A stretch of DNA of 24,336 nt from DASUGM01 sp036274055 (GTDB lineage: Bacteria > Acidobacteriota > Vicinamibacteria > Vicinamibacterales > SCN-69-37): assembly GCA_036274055.1 (NCBI GenBank), contig DASUGM010000302.1:1-24336 (forward strand). Reading direction: 5' to 3'. Under the pieces are notes generated by a model that was given only the letters and a program-made list of their open reading frames with translations, did no database searches and was not told the DNA's origin. The translations under genes and the position numbers were made by a program. This document shows positions 6,853 through 17,765 of the stretch, in pieces. The stretch's first letter is position 1; the number at the start of each line of letters is the position of its first letter.

Positions 6853-7320
6853 ATGCGCATTGCCGTCGTCGTCTCGGAGTATCACGGGTTCATCACCGAA
6901 GGCCTCGAAGCCGGCGCCCGCGCCGCGCTGGCCGAGGCCGGGCTGCTCGACGATATCGTCGAGACATTTCGGGTTCCGGGCGCGTACGAGCTGGCGCAAG
7001 CGGCACTGCGCGTCGCTGAATCCGGCGAATACGCCGCGGTGATTTGTCTCGGCTGCCTGATCAAAGGCGAGACGCCGCACTTCGACTACATCGCGCAGGC
7101 GGCGTCGCACGGCATCATGCACGCCGCGCAGGCCACCGGCGTGCCGATCGCGTTTGGCGTGTTGACGGTGAACACGGTCGACGAAGCGATGGCGCGCGCG
7201 AGCGACGGCCCCAGCAACAAAGGCCGCGAGGCGGCCCAGGCCGCGGTCGCCATGGCGCGCCTGTTCGAGCAGCTCGACGGCGAAGTCGAGCCGGCCGCCG
7301 GCGAGCGCGGCGGTTCGTGA
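6853..7320 (+). CDS. ribH: 6,7-dimethyl-8-ribityllumazine synthase
   Basis: The 155-residue protein has the lumazine synthase signatures in order: a substrate-binding segment near the N-terminus (VVSEYHGFIT), FRVPGAYELA at about 39-48, CLGCLIKGETPHFDYI near 65-80 with the catalytic His region, FGVLTVNT near 120, and SNKGREAA near 140. It condenses 5-amino-6-ribitylaminouracil with 3,4-dihydroxybutanone phosphate in riboflavin synthesis and normally assembles into icosahedral or pentameric shells. Its ATG follows the hydratase TGA directly. Its own TGA overlaps the nusB GTG. The ribH-nusB pairing is widespread in bacteria and supports both calls. Confidence 0.96.
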   Translation: MRIAVVVSEYHGFITEGLEAGARAALAEAGLLDDIVETFRVPGAYELAQAALRVAESGEYAAVICLGCLIKGETPHFDYIAQAASHGIMHAAQATGVPIAFGVLTVNTVDEAMARASDGPSNKGREAAQAAVAMARLFEQLDGEVEPAAGERGGS

Positions 7321-7722
7321 GCGATCTCCGCAGCCAGGGCCGCGAAGCCGCGCTGCAGATTCTCTACTTTGCGGAGGTCGGCAAAACGGCGCCGGAAGAA
7401 GCCGTCGAGGCCTTCTTCGCCGGGCACGGCGCCGACGCGAGCGCGGACCTCCGTGCCTTTGCCCGCGAGATCGTTCTTGGCGTGACCACGCACCTCCTCG
7501 ACCTCGATATGCTGATTCAGCGCCACTCGGAGCACTGGCGCCTGGAACGGCTTGCGGTGATCGATCGGCTGATCCTGCGCATCGGCGCGTGGGAGTTCCA
7601 GCACTCGGAGGCGCCGCCGGCGGTGGTGATCGACGAAGCGATCGAGCTGGCGCGGCGCTTCAGCGGCGACCAGGCGGTCGGATTCGTCAACGGTGTGCTC
7701 GACGGAATCAGGAAGACGCTCG

Positions 7723-7739
<17 letters not shown>
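7317..7739 (+). CDS. nusB: Transcription antitermination protein NusB
   Basis: From GTG 7317, overlapping the ribH stop by four bases, the protein has 140 residues, the usual NusB length. It opens with the typical SQGREAALQILYFAE helix. It later has RLERLAVIDRLILRIGAWE and AVVIDEAIELARRFSGDQAVGFVNGVLDGI, the strongly conserved C-terminal NusB helices. NusB binds boxA RNA with NusE (S10) and promotes antitermination in rRNA operons. A longer in-frame extension upstream would lie inside ribH and is rejected. Its 3' end overlaps the lysS start by 17 bases, so the two genes are probably co-translated. Confidence 0.95.
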
Positions 7740-9240
<1,501 letters not shown>

Positions 9241-9242
9241 TC

Positions 9243-10466
9243 ATGTCGGTCGAGTGGTTCATTGCCCGGCGCTATCTCACCGCGCGCCGGAGGCAGGCCT
9301 TCATCTCGCTGATCTCCGCTGTCTCGATTGCCGGCGTCGGTGTCGGCGTCGCCGCGCTGATCATCGCGCTGGCGTTGATGACCGGCGCCCAGGGCGAGCT
9401 CCGCGACCGCATTCTCGGCTCGACCGCCCACGTCTACGTCTACGGCCCGTTTCCCGATCTCGACGCCGCGGTGAAGCGGGTCACCATCGACGGCGTCGCC
9501 GGCGCGGCGCCGGCGATCCTCGGACCGGTGCTGATGGTGGCCAATCATCAGGTCGGCTTCGCCAGTCTGAAAGGCGTCGATCCGACCCATGAGCCGTCGG
9601 TCACCGAGATCGAAGCCGCGCTCGAACGGACCTCGCCCGGCGTCAGCCTCGAGGATCTGCAGAACCGCCGCCCGGACGCCAAGGACGCGATCATGCTCGG
9701 CGAGGAACTTGCCCGGACGCTTGGCGTCTCGCGCGGCGACGACGTCCTGGTGGTGACCGCGGAGCTGACGTCGGCGCTCTACGGCCTGGTGCCGCGGCAA
9801 CGCCGCTTCGAAGTCGTCGGCATCTTCAAACTCGGCTTCTACGAGCTCGACAACTCGCTCGGGCTGATCTCGATGCCGACCGCGATGGATCTGCTGCAGC
9901 GCGACGCGCCGGATTATCTGCAACTGCGCCTTACCGATCCCGATCGTGCCGGCGAAATCCGCGAACGGCTGACGCGCGAACTCGGCATCCCGTATCGCGT
10001 CGAAGACTGGACGCAGGTCAACAAGGAGTTGTACTCGGCGCTCTGGCTCGAGAAAGTCGCGATCTCGCTCGCCATCGGCCTGATCGTCATGGTCGCGGCG
10101 CTCAACATCGTCGCCTCGCTGGTGCTGCTGGTGATGGAGAAGACCCGTGACATCGGCATCCTCAGGACGATGGGCGCGACCTCGGGGGTGATTCGGCGCA
10201 TCTTCATCATTCAGGGCGTCACCATCGGGTTGATTGGCACGACTGCCGGAACCGTGCTCGGGCTCGCCGTGTGCTTCGTCATGGACCGCTGGAAACTGAT
10301 CAAGATGCCCGACGTCTACCAGATCACCTACCTGCCGTTTCGGGTGGAGACGATGGACGTCCTGACCGTCGTCGTGATCGCGATGGTCATCTGCCTGCTG
10401 GCGACGATCTATCCGTCGCGGCTGGCCTCACGCATCGATCCGGCGGAAGCGCTGCGGAATCAATAG
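9243..10466 (+). CDS. lolC: Lipoprotein-releasing ABC transporter permease LolC/LolE
   Basis: From ATG 9243 the protein has 407 residues, typical for LolC/E. It begins WFIARRYLTARRRQAFISLI and a first membrane helix at about 22-46 (ISAVSIAGVGVGVAALI). A periplasmic MacB-like domain follows to about 270. Three C-terminal helices at roughly 280-300, 325-350 and 370-395 form the FtsX-type permease, including LVLLVMEKTRDIGILRTMGA. It ends in SRIDPAEALRNQ, a common end for this family. It is the membrane part of the LolCDE machine that lifts lipoproteins out of the inner membrane. Only one permease gene is seen here, so LolC and LolE functions may be served by one homodimerising protein. lolD follows two bases later. 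Confidence 0.94.
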   Translation: MSVEWFIARRYLTARRRQAFISLISAVSIAGVGVGVAALIIALALMTGAQGELRDRILGSTAHVYVYGPFPDLDAAVKRVTIDGVAGAAPAILGPVLMVANHQVGFASLKGVDPTHEPSVTEIEAALERTSPGVSLEDLQNRRPDAKDAIMLGEELARTLGVSRGDDVLVVTAELTSALYGLVPRQRRFEVVGIFKLGFYELDNSLGLISMPTAMDLLQRDAPDYLQLRLTDPDRAGEIRERLTRELGIPYRVEDWTQVNKELYSALWLEKVAISLAIGLIVMVAALNIVASLVLLVMEKTRDIGILRTMGATSGVIRRIFIIQGVTIGLIGTTAGTVLGLAVCFVMDRWKLIKMPDVYQITYLPFRVETMDVLTVVVIAMVICLLATIYPSRLASRIDPAEALRNQ

Positions 10467-10468
10467 CG

Positions 10469-11137
10469 ATGGCGTTCGTCGAGGTCAGCGGGCTCGTCAA
10501 GTCGTACGCCGGACCCGGCGGCACGGTCGGCGTGCTGCGCGGCCTGGATTTGACGGTCGACCGCGGCGAGATGGTGGCGATCGTCGGCGCGTCGGGAGTG
10601 GGGAAGAGCACGCTGCTGCACGTGCTCGGCGGGCTCGACGCGTTTGCCGCCGGCACGGTGCGGGTCGCCGACGCCGATATTCACGCGATGAGCGACGACC
10701 AGCGGGTGCGGTTTCGCAACCGGCACGTCGGCTTCGTCTTTCAGTTTCATCACCTGCTGCCCGAGTTCTCCGCGCTCGAGAACATCGAGATGCCGCTGTA
10801 TCTCGCCGGACGGGCCGCCGCCGATCGCCACCGCACGGCGACGGAATTGCTGGCGCGCGTCGGGCTGTCGTCGCGCGCCGAGCACCGGCCCGGAGCCTTG
10901 TCGGGTGGCGAGCAGCAGCGCGTCGCCGTGGCCCGCGCGCTGGTCTGCCGGCCGTCGATCCTGCTCGCCGATGAGCCGACCGGCAACCTCGACGAAGCCA
11001 CCGCCAGCGATCTGCATGCGTTGCTTCGCGAAATGCACCGCGAACACGGCTTGACGTCGGTGATCGTCACGCACAACCCGGCGCTCGCCGCCGCCTGCGA
11101 TCGCGTCCTCCGGCTCGAGGGCGGCACCCTCAAATGA
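10469..11137 (+). CDS. lolD: Lipoprotein-releasing ABC transporter ATP-binding protein LolD
   Basis: From ATG 10469 the protein has 222 residues, the usual LolD length. All ABC ATPase motifs are intact: Walker A GASGVGKST at 40-48, the Q-loop in FVFQFHHLLPEFSALEN near 79-94, signature LSGGEQQRVAVARAL at 144-158, Walker B ILLADEP with catalytic Glu169, the D-loop in TGNLD, and the H-loop His in VTHN near 202. It hydrolyses ATP to drive LolC. It directly follows lolC. It is the last gene of the packed run; the next gene starts 189 bases later behind its own apparent promoter. Confidence 0.95.
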   Translation: MAFVEVSGLVKSYAGPGGTVGVLRGLDLTVDRGEMVAIVGASGVGKSTLLHVLGGLDAFAAGTVRVADADIHAMSDDQRVRFRNRHVGFVFQFHHLLPEFSALENIEMPLYLAGRAAADRHRTATELLARVGLSSRAEHRPGALSGGEQQRVAVARALVCRPSILLADEPTGNLDEATASDLHALLREMHREHGLTSVIVTHNPALAAACDRVLRLEGGTLK

Positions 11138-11175
11138 GCGGACACGAACGGACTTAGTGGTCTTCTTTGGACACG

Positions 11176-11196
11176 ATTGCACCCTTCAGGTGCAAT
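11176..11196. promoter_or_regulatory. Perfect 8-base inverted repeat, possible operator
   Basis: ATTGCACC (11176-11183) and GGTGCAAT (11189-11196) are perfect inverted copies around CTTCA; allowing one bulged T, a CG pair extends the stem. It lies between lolD and the Cys-rich protein gene, 14 bases before a TTGACG hexamer. No T-run follows, so a rho-independent terminator for lolD is less likely than a protein-binding site, but the role is not established. Confidence 0.5.
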
Positions 11197-11210
11197 TCGA
11201 GGGTCGATCG

Positions 11211-11238
11211 TTGACGGCCCGAACCGCCCCCCTATAGA
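11211..11238 (+). promoter_or_regulatory. Candidate sigma70-type promoter for the Cys-rich protein gene
   Basis: TTGACG at 11211-11216 is followed after 16 bases by TATAGA at 11233-11238. This is a good -35 and a fair -10 in an otherwise GC-rich gap. Transcription would start near 11245, giving a leader of about 80 bases before GTG 11327. It would make the Cys-rich protein, thioredoxin-like and kinase genes a unit separate from lolD. Confidence 0.5.
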
Positions 11239-11315
11239 GTCGCGCCTTCGCGCGTTCACGTACTTGAAACCGACAGCCCGGCATCTCCCCTTGCCGATGC
11301 CGGCTCCTCTCCATC

Positions 11316-11321
11316 AAGGAG
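11316..11321 (+). promoter_or_regulatory. Strong Shine-Dalgarno site fixing the GTG start at 11327
   Basis: AAGGAG lies five bases before GTG 11327. No comparable site precedes the earlier possible starts in the same frame from 11177, which would also put the promoter region inside the gene. This site decides the start of the Cys-rich exported protein. Confidence 0.75.
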
Positions 11322-11326
11322 CCCTT

Positions 11327-12022
11327 GTGACCACCAGAAGCCGCCGTTGGATAGTGACTTGCGTCGTTGTCCTTGGCCTGACCCTGCCCCTCGAGACCGT
11401 GCTGCTCCAGGCGATCGCGACGCCTGACTCGAAGACCGCAGTGCGCACGTACGTCTCCCGGCTTTCGTCCACGGAGCTGTTACAGGCTGCCGAGCGGATT
11501 CAGGACTACCCGTTGCTCTATCGCCGCGAGATCATGCGTGCGCTCTCGCCGGACTGGCGCGCCGCGATCTGGCGCGGCCACATTCGGATGTATCTCGCCG
11601 GCCACCCGGATCTGCGATCGGATGCGGTGCCGGTGCTCGAAACGCTGGCGCTGCTGGCGACTCCGACGATGTTCGACGACCCGACCGATGCCGATCGCAA
11701 GCAGGTGCAACTGCTCGCCGAACAGGTCAAGTTGCTGATCGGCAAGGACGAGTCCGAGTTCGTGCTCTACCGTCTGGGCCCGAAGGACGGCACCTTCGCG
11801 AGCGCCGAACCGCTGTCGATGCGCTTCGCCAACTACGTGCGCGGCGTGATGGTCGCGATGGCACGCGCCGAGGACTGCGACTGCAATACCGACTTCGGCT
11901 GTGACGCGTCGCAGGAATGTCGAGGTGGCACCGGGTGCAGTGTCGATGAGGACTGGCCGGCCTGCGGATGGTTTTGGAACAGCTCCTGCAACGGCGCCTG
12001 CCGCGCGGGCCGCATGCAATAG
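11327..12022 (+). CDS. Exported protein with Cys-rich, fulvocin C-like C-terminus
   Basis: From GTG 11327 the protein has 231 residues. Residues 1-31 (VTTRSRRWIVTCVVVLGLTL onward) form a signal peptide or membrane anchor. Residues 35-180 are largely helical and were not recognised. The last 50 residues hold eight Cys at 184, 186, 192, 198, 204, 213, 221 and 225, spaced C-x-C-x5-C-x5-C-x5-C-x8-C-x7-C-x3-C, with GGTGC and CNGAC elements. From memory this tracks the disulfide-rich bacteriocin fulvocin C of Myxococcus fulvus (C-x-C-x6-C-x5-C-x5-C-x6-C-x6-C...). Proteins called fulvocin C-related are known from annotation. A thioredoxin-like gene follows 10 bases later and could handle its disulfides. 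Activity as a toxin, a structural domain or a signal is not shown. Confidence 0.7.
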   Translation: MTTRSRRWIVTCVVVLGLTLPLETVLLQAIATPDSKTAVRTYVSRLSSTELLQAAERIQDYPLLYRREIMRALSPDWRAAIWRGHIRMYLAGHPDLRSDAVPVLETLALLATPTMFDDPTDADRKQVQLLAEQVKLLIGKDESEFVLYRLGPKDGTFASAEPLSMRFANYVRGVMVAMARAEDCDCNTDFGCDASQECRGGTGCSVDEDWPACGWFWNSSCNGACRAGRMQ

Positions 12023-12032
12023 GTCGACAGCA

Positions 12033-12542
12033 ATGGTCAACGATCGATTCGTTGCACGTGTCGCGATCGGTGCCGTCCTCCTGGCAATCGCCGTCGTCTC
12101 ATCGACGGCGTTCGTCGCTTGGTGGCAACTTCGGGCCAGGGCCACTCACCTCAGCTATGTTGTCGGAGAAACGATTGATGTCCCCAGCCGTCTCTACGCT
12201 CAGGCTGAACGGACACTGATTCTCTTCGTGCGCGCCAGCTGTGACGTCTGTCAGGCGGAAGCTCCCGCGTTGATGAACATGGTTGATCGGTTAAAGGCGT
12301 TTCCTACGGCAGTGCCCACCGTTGTTGTCACGGGATCCGCAAGCCCGGACCCGGATCGTGAGTTCGCTCGGAGCTTCAGGAATGCGGCCCACGAACACAT
12401 CGCCTTTGAGACGCTGAAGGTGAGAACGGTGCCGACGATTGTTCTCGTCGACCACCGTGGCGCGATTCTTTTCGCTCAAGAGGGCAGGCCGAAGGCTCTT
12501 AATTCACTGGGGGAGCTAATCCAGCGCATTCCCAGCCGCTGA
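12033..12542 (+). CDS. Membrane-anchored thioredoxin-like protein
   Basis: From ATG 12033 the protein has 169 residues. Residues 8-32 form one N-terminal membrane helix, which should place the rest in the periplasm. The thioredoxin fold shows in LILFVRASCDVCQAEAP with the redox pair Cys70-x-x-Cys73, and in RTVPTIVLVD near 131-140 with the expected cis-Pro134. The CDVC active site is closest in style to TlpA/redoxin-type or DsbD-C-like proteins rather than cytoplasmic thioredoxin. It follows the eight-Cys exported protein by 10 bases and precedes the kinase by 10 bases, so a job in forming or reducing that protein's disulfides is a reasonable inference. The gene has lower GC and less biased third codon positions than the housekeeping genes around it. 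Confidence 0.8.
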   Translation: MVNDRFVARVAIGAVLLAIAVVSSTAFVAWWQLRARATHLSYVVGETIDVPSRLYAQAERTLILFVRASCDVCQAEAPALMNMVDRLKAFPTAVPTVVVTGSASPDPDREFARSFRNAAHEHIAFETLKVRTVPTIVLVDHRGAILFAQEGRPKALNSLGELIQRIPSR

Positions 12543-12552
12543 CCGATTCTTC

Positions 12553-15186
12553 ATGCAGTCTTTTGTCTCGTTGCTGCAGGTCGTAGCTTGGTCGCTGGTA
12601 GGGCTGGCAGTCGTCAGCACGGCGATCAACGCGTGGCGTCGCCGCGATCGGCATCGGCTCGACATCTTTGCCTTCGTCGCCGCTATCTTCGTAAACAAAT
12701 GGATCACCGGTTCGGTCGGCTCGACAATTCTCGTTGTTGGGTCAACGAGCCGGTTGTTTCTTGGTTACTTCCTGCTTCGCCTCCTTCGCCACTTTCGCGA
12801 AGTATCGCCGACCCTGTTGAATGCCGCACTCGTACTGGCGTCCTCGTTGAGTATCGCCGGACTGTTTTCGCCGCGCTTGTTCTACGGACGATCGGACGGC
12901 GCAATCGTTCTGGCTCTGGCGGCGGTCTTCACCTACGGGATGGCGGTCTTCTTTGTGGAAGCGGGTCGTACTGCCGGCGTGACGCGACGTCGACTCAGCC
13001 TTGCTGCGAGTGGCACATTGCTGTTTGCGCTGTACTTCATTCTTGATGGCCTGTCGCGCTTTCAACCAGCCGGCCCGGTCCAGTCGAACATTATCCGGGT
13101 TCTTCTCTACCTTGGTTTGATCGCGTATTGCTTCGCCTTCATGACTCCGCGCCGGCTGAAACAGACCTGGCAGCGGGCCGAACACGCCAATTACCTCAGC
13201 CGCACCGCCGAGCGCGACGCCGAAGAGCGCGGCCTCAAGGCCGCCGACGACTTGTTCGACGCCGCCTCCCGCAGCGTCGGCAACGCGCTGACCGTGGTCG
13301 CGTTGCGCCCGGTGCCCGACACCGGATTCCTCATCGTCCAGGCGGCGACCGAGCGCGCGCTCCTGAATCTGACCATCGTCCTGCGCGACAATCTTATCGG
13401 CCGCGCGGTGGCGACCGGCGCCGCGATGGTCGGCCGCGTCGAGGACTCGGAACGAGAAATCTCGGACCGGCTGAAGCGCTTCGGCTCGAAGGTCCTGGTC
13501 GCGCCGATTGCCTCCGAGACCCATCGCTGGGGCGCCGTGATGGTCGTGCAGCGGCGCGGCTCGCTGTTTCCGGAAGACGATCTGCTGCTGCTCGCGCGGC
13601 TCGGCCGTTACGCCGGCACCGCGCTCGATCACGCGCTGCTGATCGGCGAACGGCGCGATCGCGAGCGCCGCGCCGCCGATCGCCGCCTGCGTGAGGTCGA
13701 ATCACGGCTGGCCCTGATGCTCGACAGCATCAAGGACTACGCGATGCTGATCATCGACGACGGCGGTCGCGTGGTCAGCTGGCAGAGCGGTGCCGAGCAC
13801 GTCTTCGGCTACACCCGGGCCGAAATGGAGGACGAACCGGCCGCCGCGCTCTACAACATCGAAGCCGCGGAGTTCGCCGCGCTGCTCGACGACGCGCGCC
13901 GCCGCGGTTTTGCCGACCGTGAAGGCTGGTGCCGCCGCCGCGACGGCGCCCGCTTCATCGGCGCCACCGTCATCCGTCCGCTCACCGGCGAGCCCGACGC
14001 GCCGAACGGTTTCGTGGCCGTGACCCGCGACGTCACCGCCCAACGCGATCTGGAAGACCGCCTGCGCCAGAGCCAGAAGATGGAAGCGATCGGTCAGCTG
14101 GCCGGCGGCATCGCCCATGACTTCAATAATCAGTTGACTGCGATCCTCGGCTATTCAGAAGTCCTCAGCCGCGATCTTTCACCCGACGATGCCCGCCGGC
14201 AATCGGTCAGCCAGATCGAAAAGGCTGCCGAACGCGCCGCCGGGTTGACCCGGCAGTTGCTCGCGTTCAGCCGCCGGCAATTAATCGAACCGGTCGTGAT
14301 CAACCTGACGCAACTGGTCAACGATCTGCTGCCGATGTTGCGCCGTGTCATCGGCGAGCACATCCAGATTCAACACGACGATCGCGGCGGCAGTTTGCGG
14401 ATTCGCGGCGATCGCAGCCAGGTCGAACAGATCATCGTCAACCTGGCGGTCAACGCCCGCGACGCCATGCCGGAGGGCGGGCAGCTGACCATCCGCACCC
14501 GCAGCGCGTGGCTCGACGCCGCCGCTGCCGGCCGTGATGTCGCCCCGGGGCCGTACGTGCGGCTCGAAGTGGTGGACACCGGCATCGGCATGGACCCGGC
14601 GACCAAAGCGCGGATCTTCGAACCGTTCTTCACGACCAAGGAATTCGGCCGCGGCACCGGCCTGGGGCTGGCCACGGTCTACGGCATCGTTCAGCAGATG
14701 GGTGGGCTCGTGCGCGTGGCCAGTCAGGCCGGCAGCGGGTCGACGTTCGAGTTCTTCTTCCCGGAAGCACAGGCGCATGAGACGGCAGTGGGCAAGGCGC
14801 CGGCCGCAGAGCTGCCGCGCGGCGATCAAACCCTTCTGCTCGTCGAAGACGAATCGTCCGTTCGTACGCTCCTGCAGGACACCCTCGAGCGTCACGGGTA
14901 CCACGTGATCGCGGCCGAACATCAGGCGGCGGCGTTGGCACTGGTCATGGCGCGCGTCGATCCGATCGATCTGGTCATCACCGACGTAGTCATGCCGGGC
15001 GGCACCGGACCGGAGCTGGTTCAGGCGCTCGAAGCGATCATGCCGGGCGTGCCGACGCTCTACATTTCCGGTTTTGCCGACCCCGTGCTCGGGCAGCACG
15101 GGTTCCCCAAGGCCAGCCATTTTCTCCAGAAACCGTTCTCTGCGGGGGACTTACTGCTCCGGGTCAATCAAATTCTGACCGGGTGA
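12553..15186 (+). CDS. Hybrid sensor histidine kinase (7 membrane helices, GAF, PAS, HisKA, HATPase, receiver)
   Basis: The 877-residue protein has about seven hydrophobic spans in residues 1-198, a GAF-like domain at about 215-365, and a PAS domain at about 385-500 (MLDSIKDYAMLIIDDGGRVV onward). The HisKA box is GQLAGGIAHDFNNQL with phospho-His522. The HATPase domain has Asn634 in NLAVNARDAMP, DTGIGMDP and GTGLGLATVYGIVQQ. A receiver domain starts near 759 (LLLVEDE) with phospho-acceptor Asp811 in ITDVVMPGG and LQKPFS near the end. All catalytic residues are present. The HDFNN box is typical of hybrid kinases that phosphorylate their own receiver; no partner regulator gene is adjacent. GC content rises sharply near 13150, at the end of the membrane domain. 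Confidence 0.93.
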   Translation: MQSFVSLLQVVAWSLVGLAVVSTAINAWRRRDRHRLDIFAFVAAIFVNKWITGSVGSTILVVGSTSRLFLGYFLLRLLRHFREVSPTLLNAALVLASSLSIAGLFSPRLFYGRSDGAIVLALAAVFTYGMAVFFVEAGRTAGVTRRRLSLAASGTLLFALYFILDGLSRFQPAGPVQSNIIRVLLYLGLIAYCFAFMTPRRLKQTWQRAEHANYLSRTAERDAEERGLKAADDLFDAASRSVGNALTVVALRPVPDTGFLIVQAATERALLNLTIVLRDNLIGRAVATGAAMVGRVEDSEREISDRLKRFGSKVLVAPIASETHRWGAVMVVQRRGSLFPEDDLLLLARLGRYAGTALDHALLIGERRDRERRAADRRLREVESRLALMLDSIKDYAMLIIDDGGRVVSWQSGAEHVFGYTRAEMEDEPAAALYNIEAAEFAALLDDARRRGFADREGWCRRRDGARFIGATVIRPLTGEPDAPNGFVAVTRDVTAQRDLEDRLRQSQKMEAIGQLAGGIAHDFNNQLTAILGYSEVLSRDLSPDDARRQSVSQIEKAAERAAGLTRQLLAFSRRQLIEPVVINLTQLVNDLLPMLRRVIGEHIQIQHDDRGGSLRIRGDRSQVEQIIVNLAVNARDAMPEGGQLTIRTRSAWLDAAAAGRDVAPGPYVRLEVVDTGIGMDPATKARIFEPFFTTKEFGRGTGLGLATVYGIVQQMGGLVRVASQAGSGSTFEFFFPEAQAHETAVGKAPAAELPRGDQTLLLVEDESSVRTLLQDTLERHGYHVIAAEHQAAALALVMARVDPIDLVITDVVMPGGTGPELVQALEAIMPGVPTLYISGFADPVLGQHGFPKASHFLQKPFSAGDLLLRVNQILTG

Positions 15187-15191
15187 TGCCT

Positions 15192-15197
15192 TATAAT
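15192..15197 (+). promoter_or_regulatory. Candidate -10 element (TATAAT) for clpC
   Basis: A perfect TATAAT lies 47 bases before the clpC ATG at 15245 and just after the kinase stop at 15186. It would give a leader of about 40 bases. No convincing TTGACA-like -35 is visible at the right distance, and no CtsR or CIRCE-like operator was recognised. Confidence 0.5.
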
Positions 15198-15244
15198 GAG
15201 CCCAGGAAACGCCATGCATTGCTTGCCTGCGGGCGGACTCTGGG

Positions 15245-17686
<2,442 letters not shown>

Positions 17687-17696
17687 CCGCAGGAGG

Positions 17697-17740
17697 GCCC
17701 GGCGTGCTCAGCCCGGCGCGACCTGCGCCGCGTGCCGGGC
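17697..17740. repeat. GC-rich palindromic cluster between clpC and bamA
   Basis: GCCCGGCG occurs at 17697-17704 and again at 17711-17718. CGGCGC (17714-17719) pairs with GCGCCG (17725-17730) across a five-base loop, and GCCCGGC (17711-17717) has an inverted copy GCCGGGC at 17734-17740. A hairpin here is likely, but no T-run follows, so terminator function is unproven. Confidence 0.5.
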
Positions 17741-17765
17741 AGCCGGGACCGCTTTCACGCACAAT

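Noticed and set aside
11176..11196. Palindrome as a lolD terminator
   Set aside because: The stem is short and only partly GC, and no T-tract follows; an operator is more likely but unproven.
11177..11326. Earlier starts for the Cys-rich protein
   Set aside because: They would run through the promoter and operator-like palindrome and have no ribosome site. GTG 11327 has AAGGAG five bases upstream and begins a proper signal sequence.
15187..15244. Heat-shock operator (CIRCE or CtsR site) in front of clpC
   Set aside because: I searched by eye for the inverted or tandem heptad patterns and saw none; only a TATAAT is present.
17697..17740. Palindromic cluster as an intrinsic terminator of clpC
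   Set aside because: No T-run follows the hairpin, so it was listed only as a repeat.
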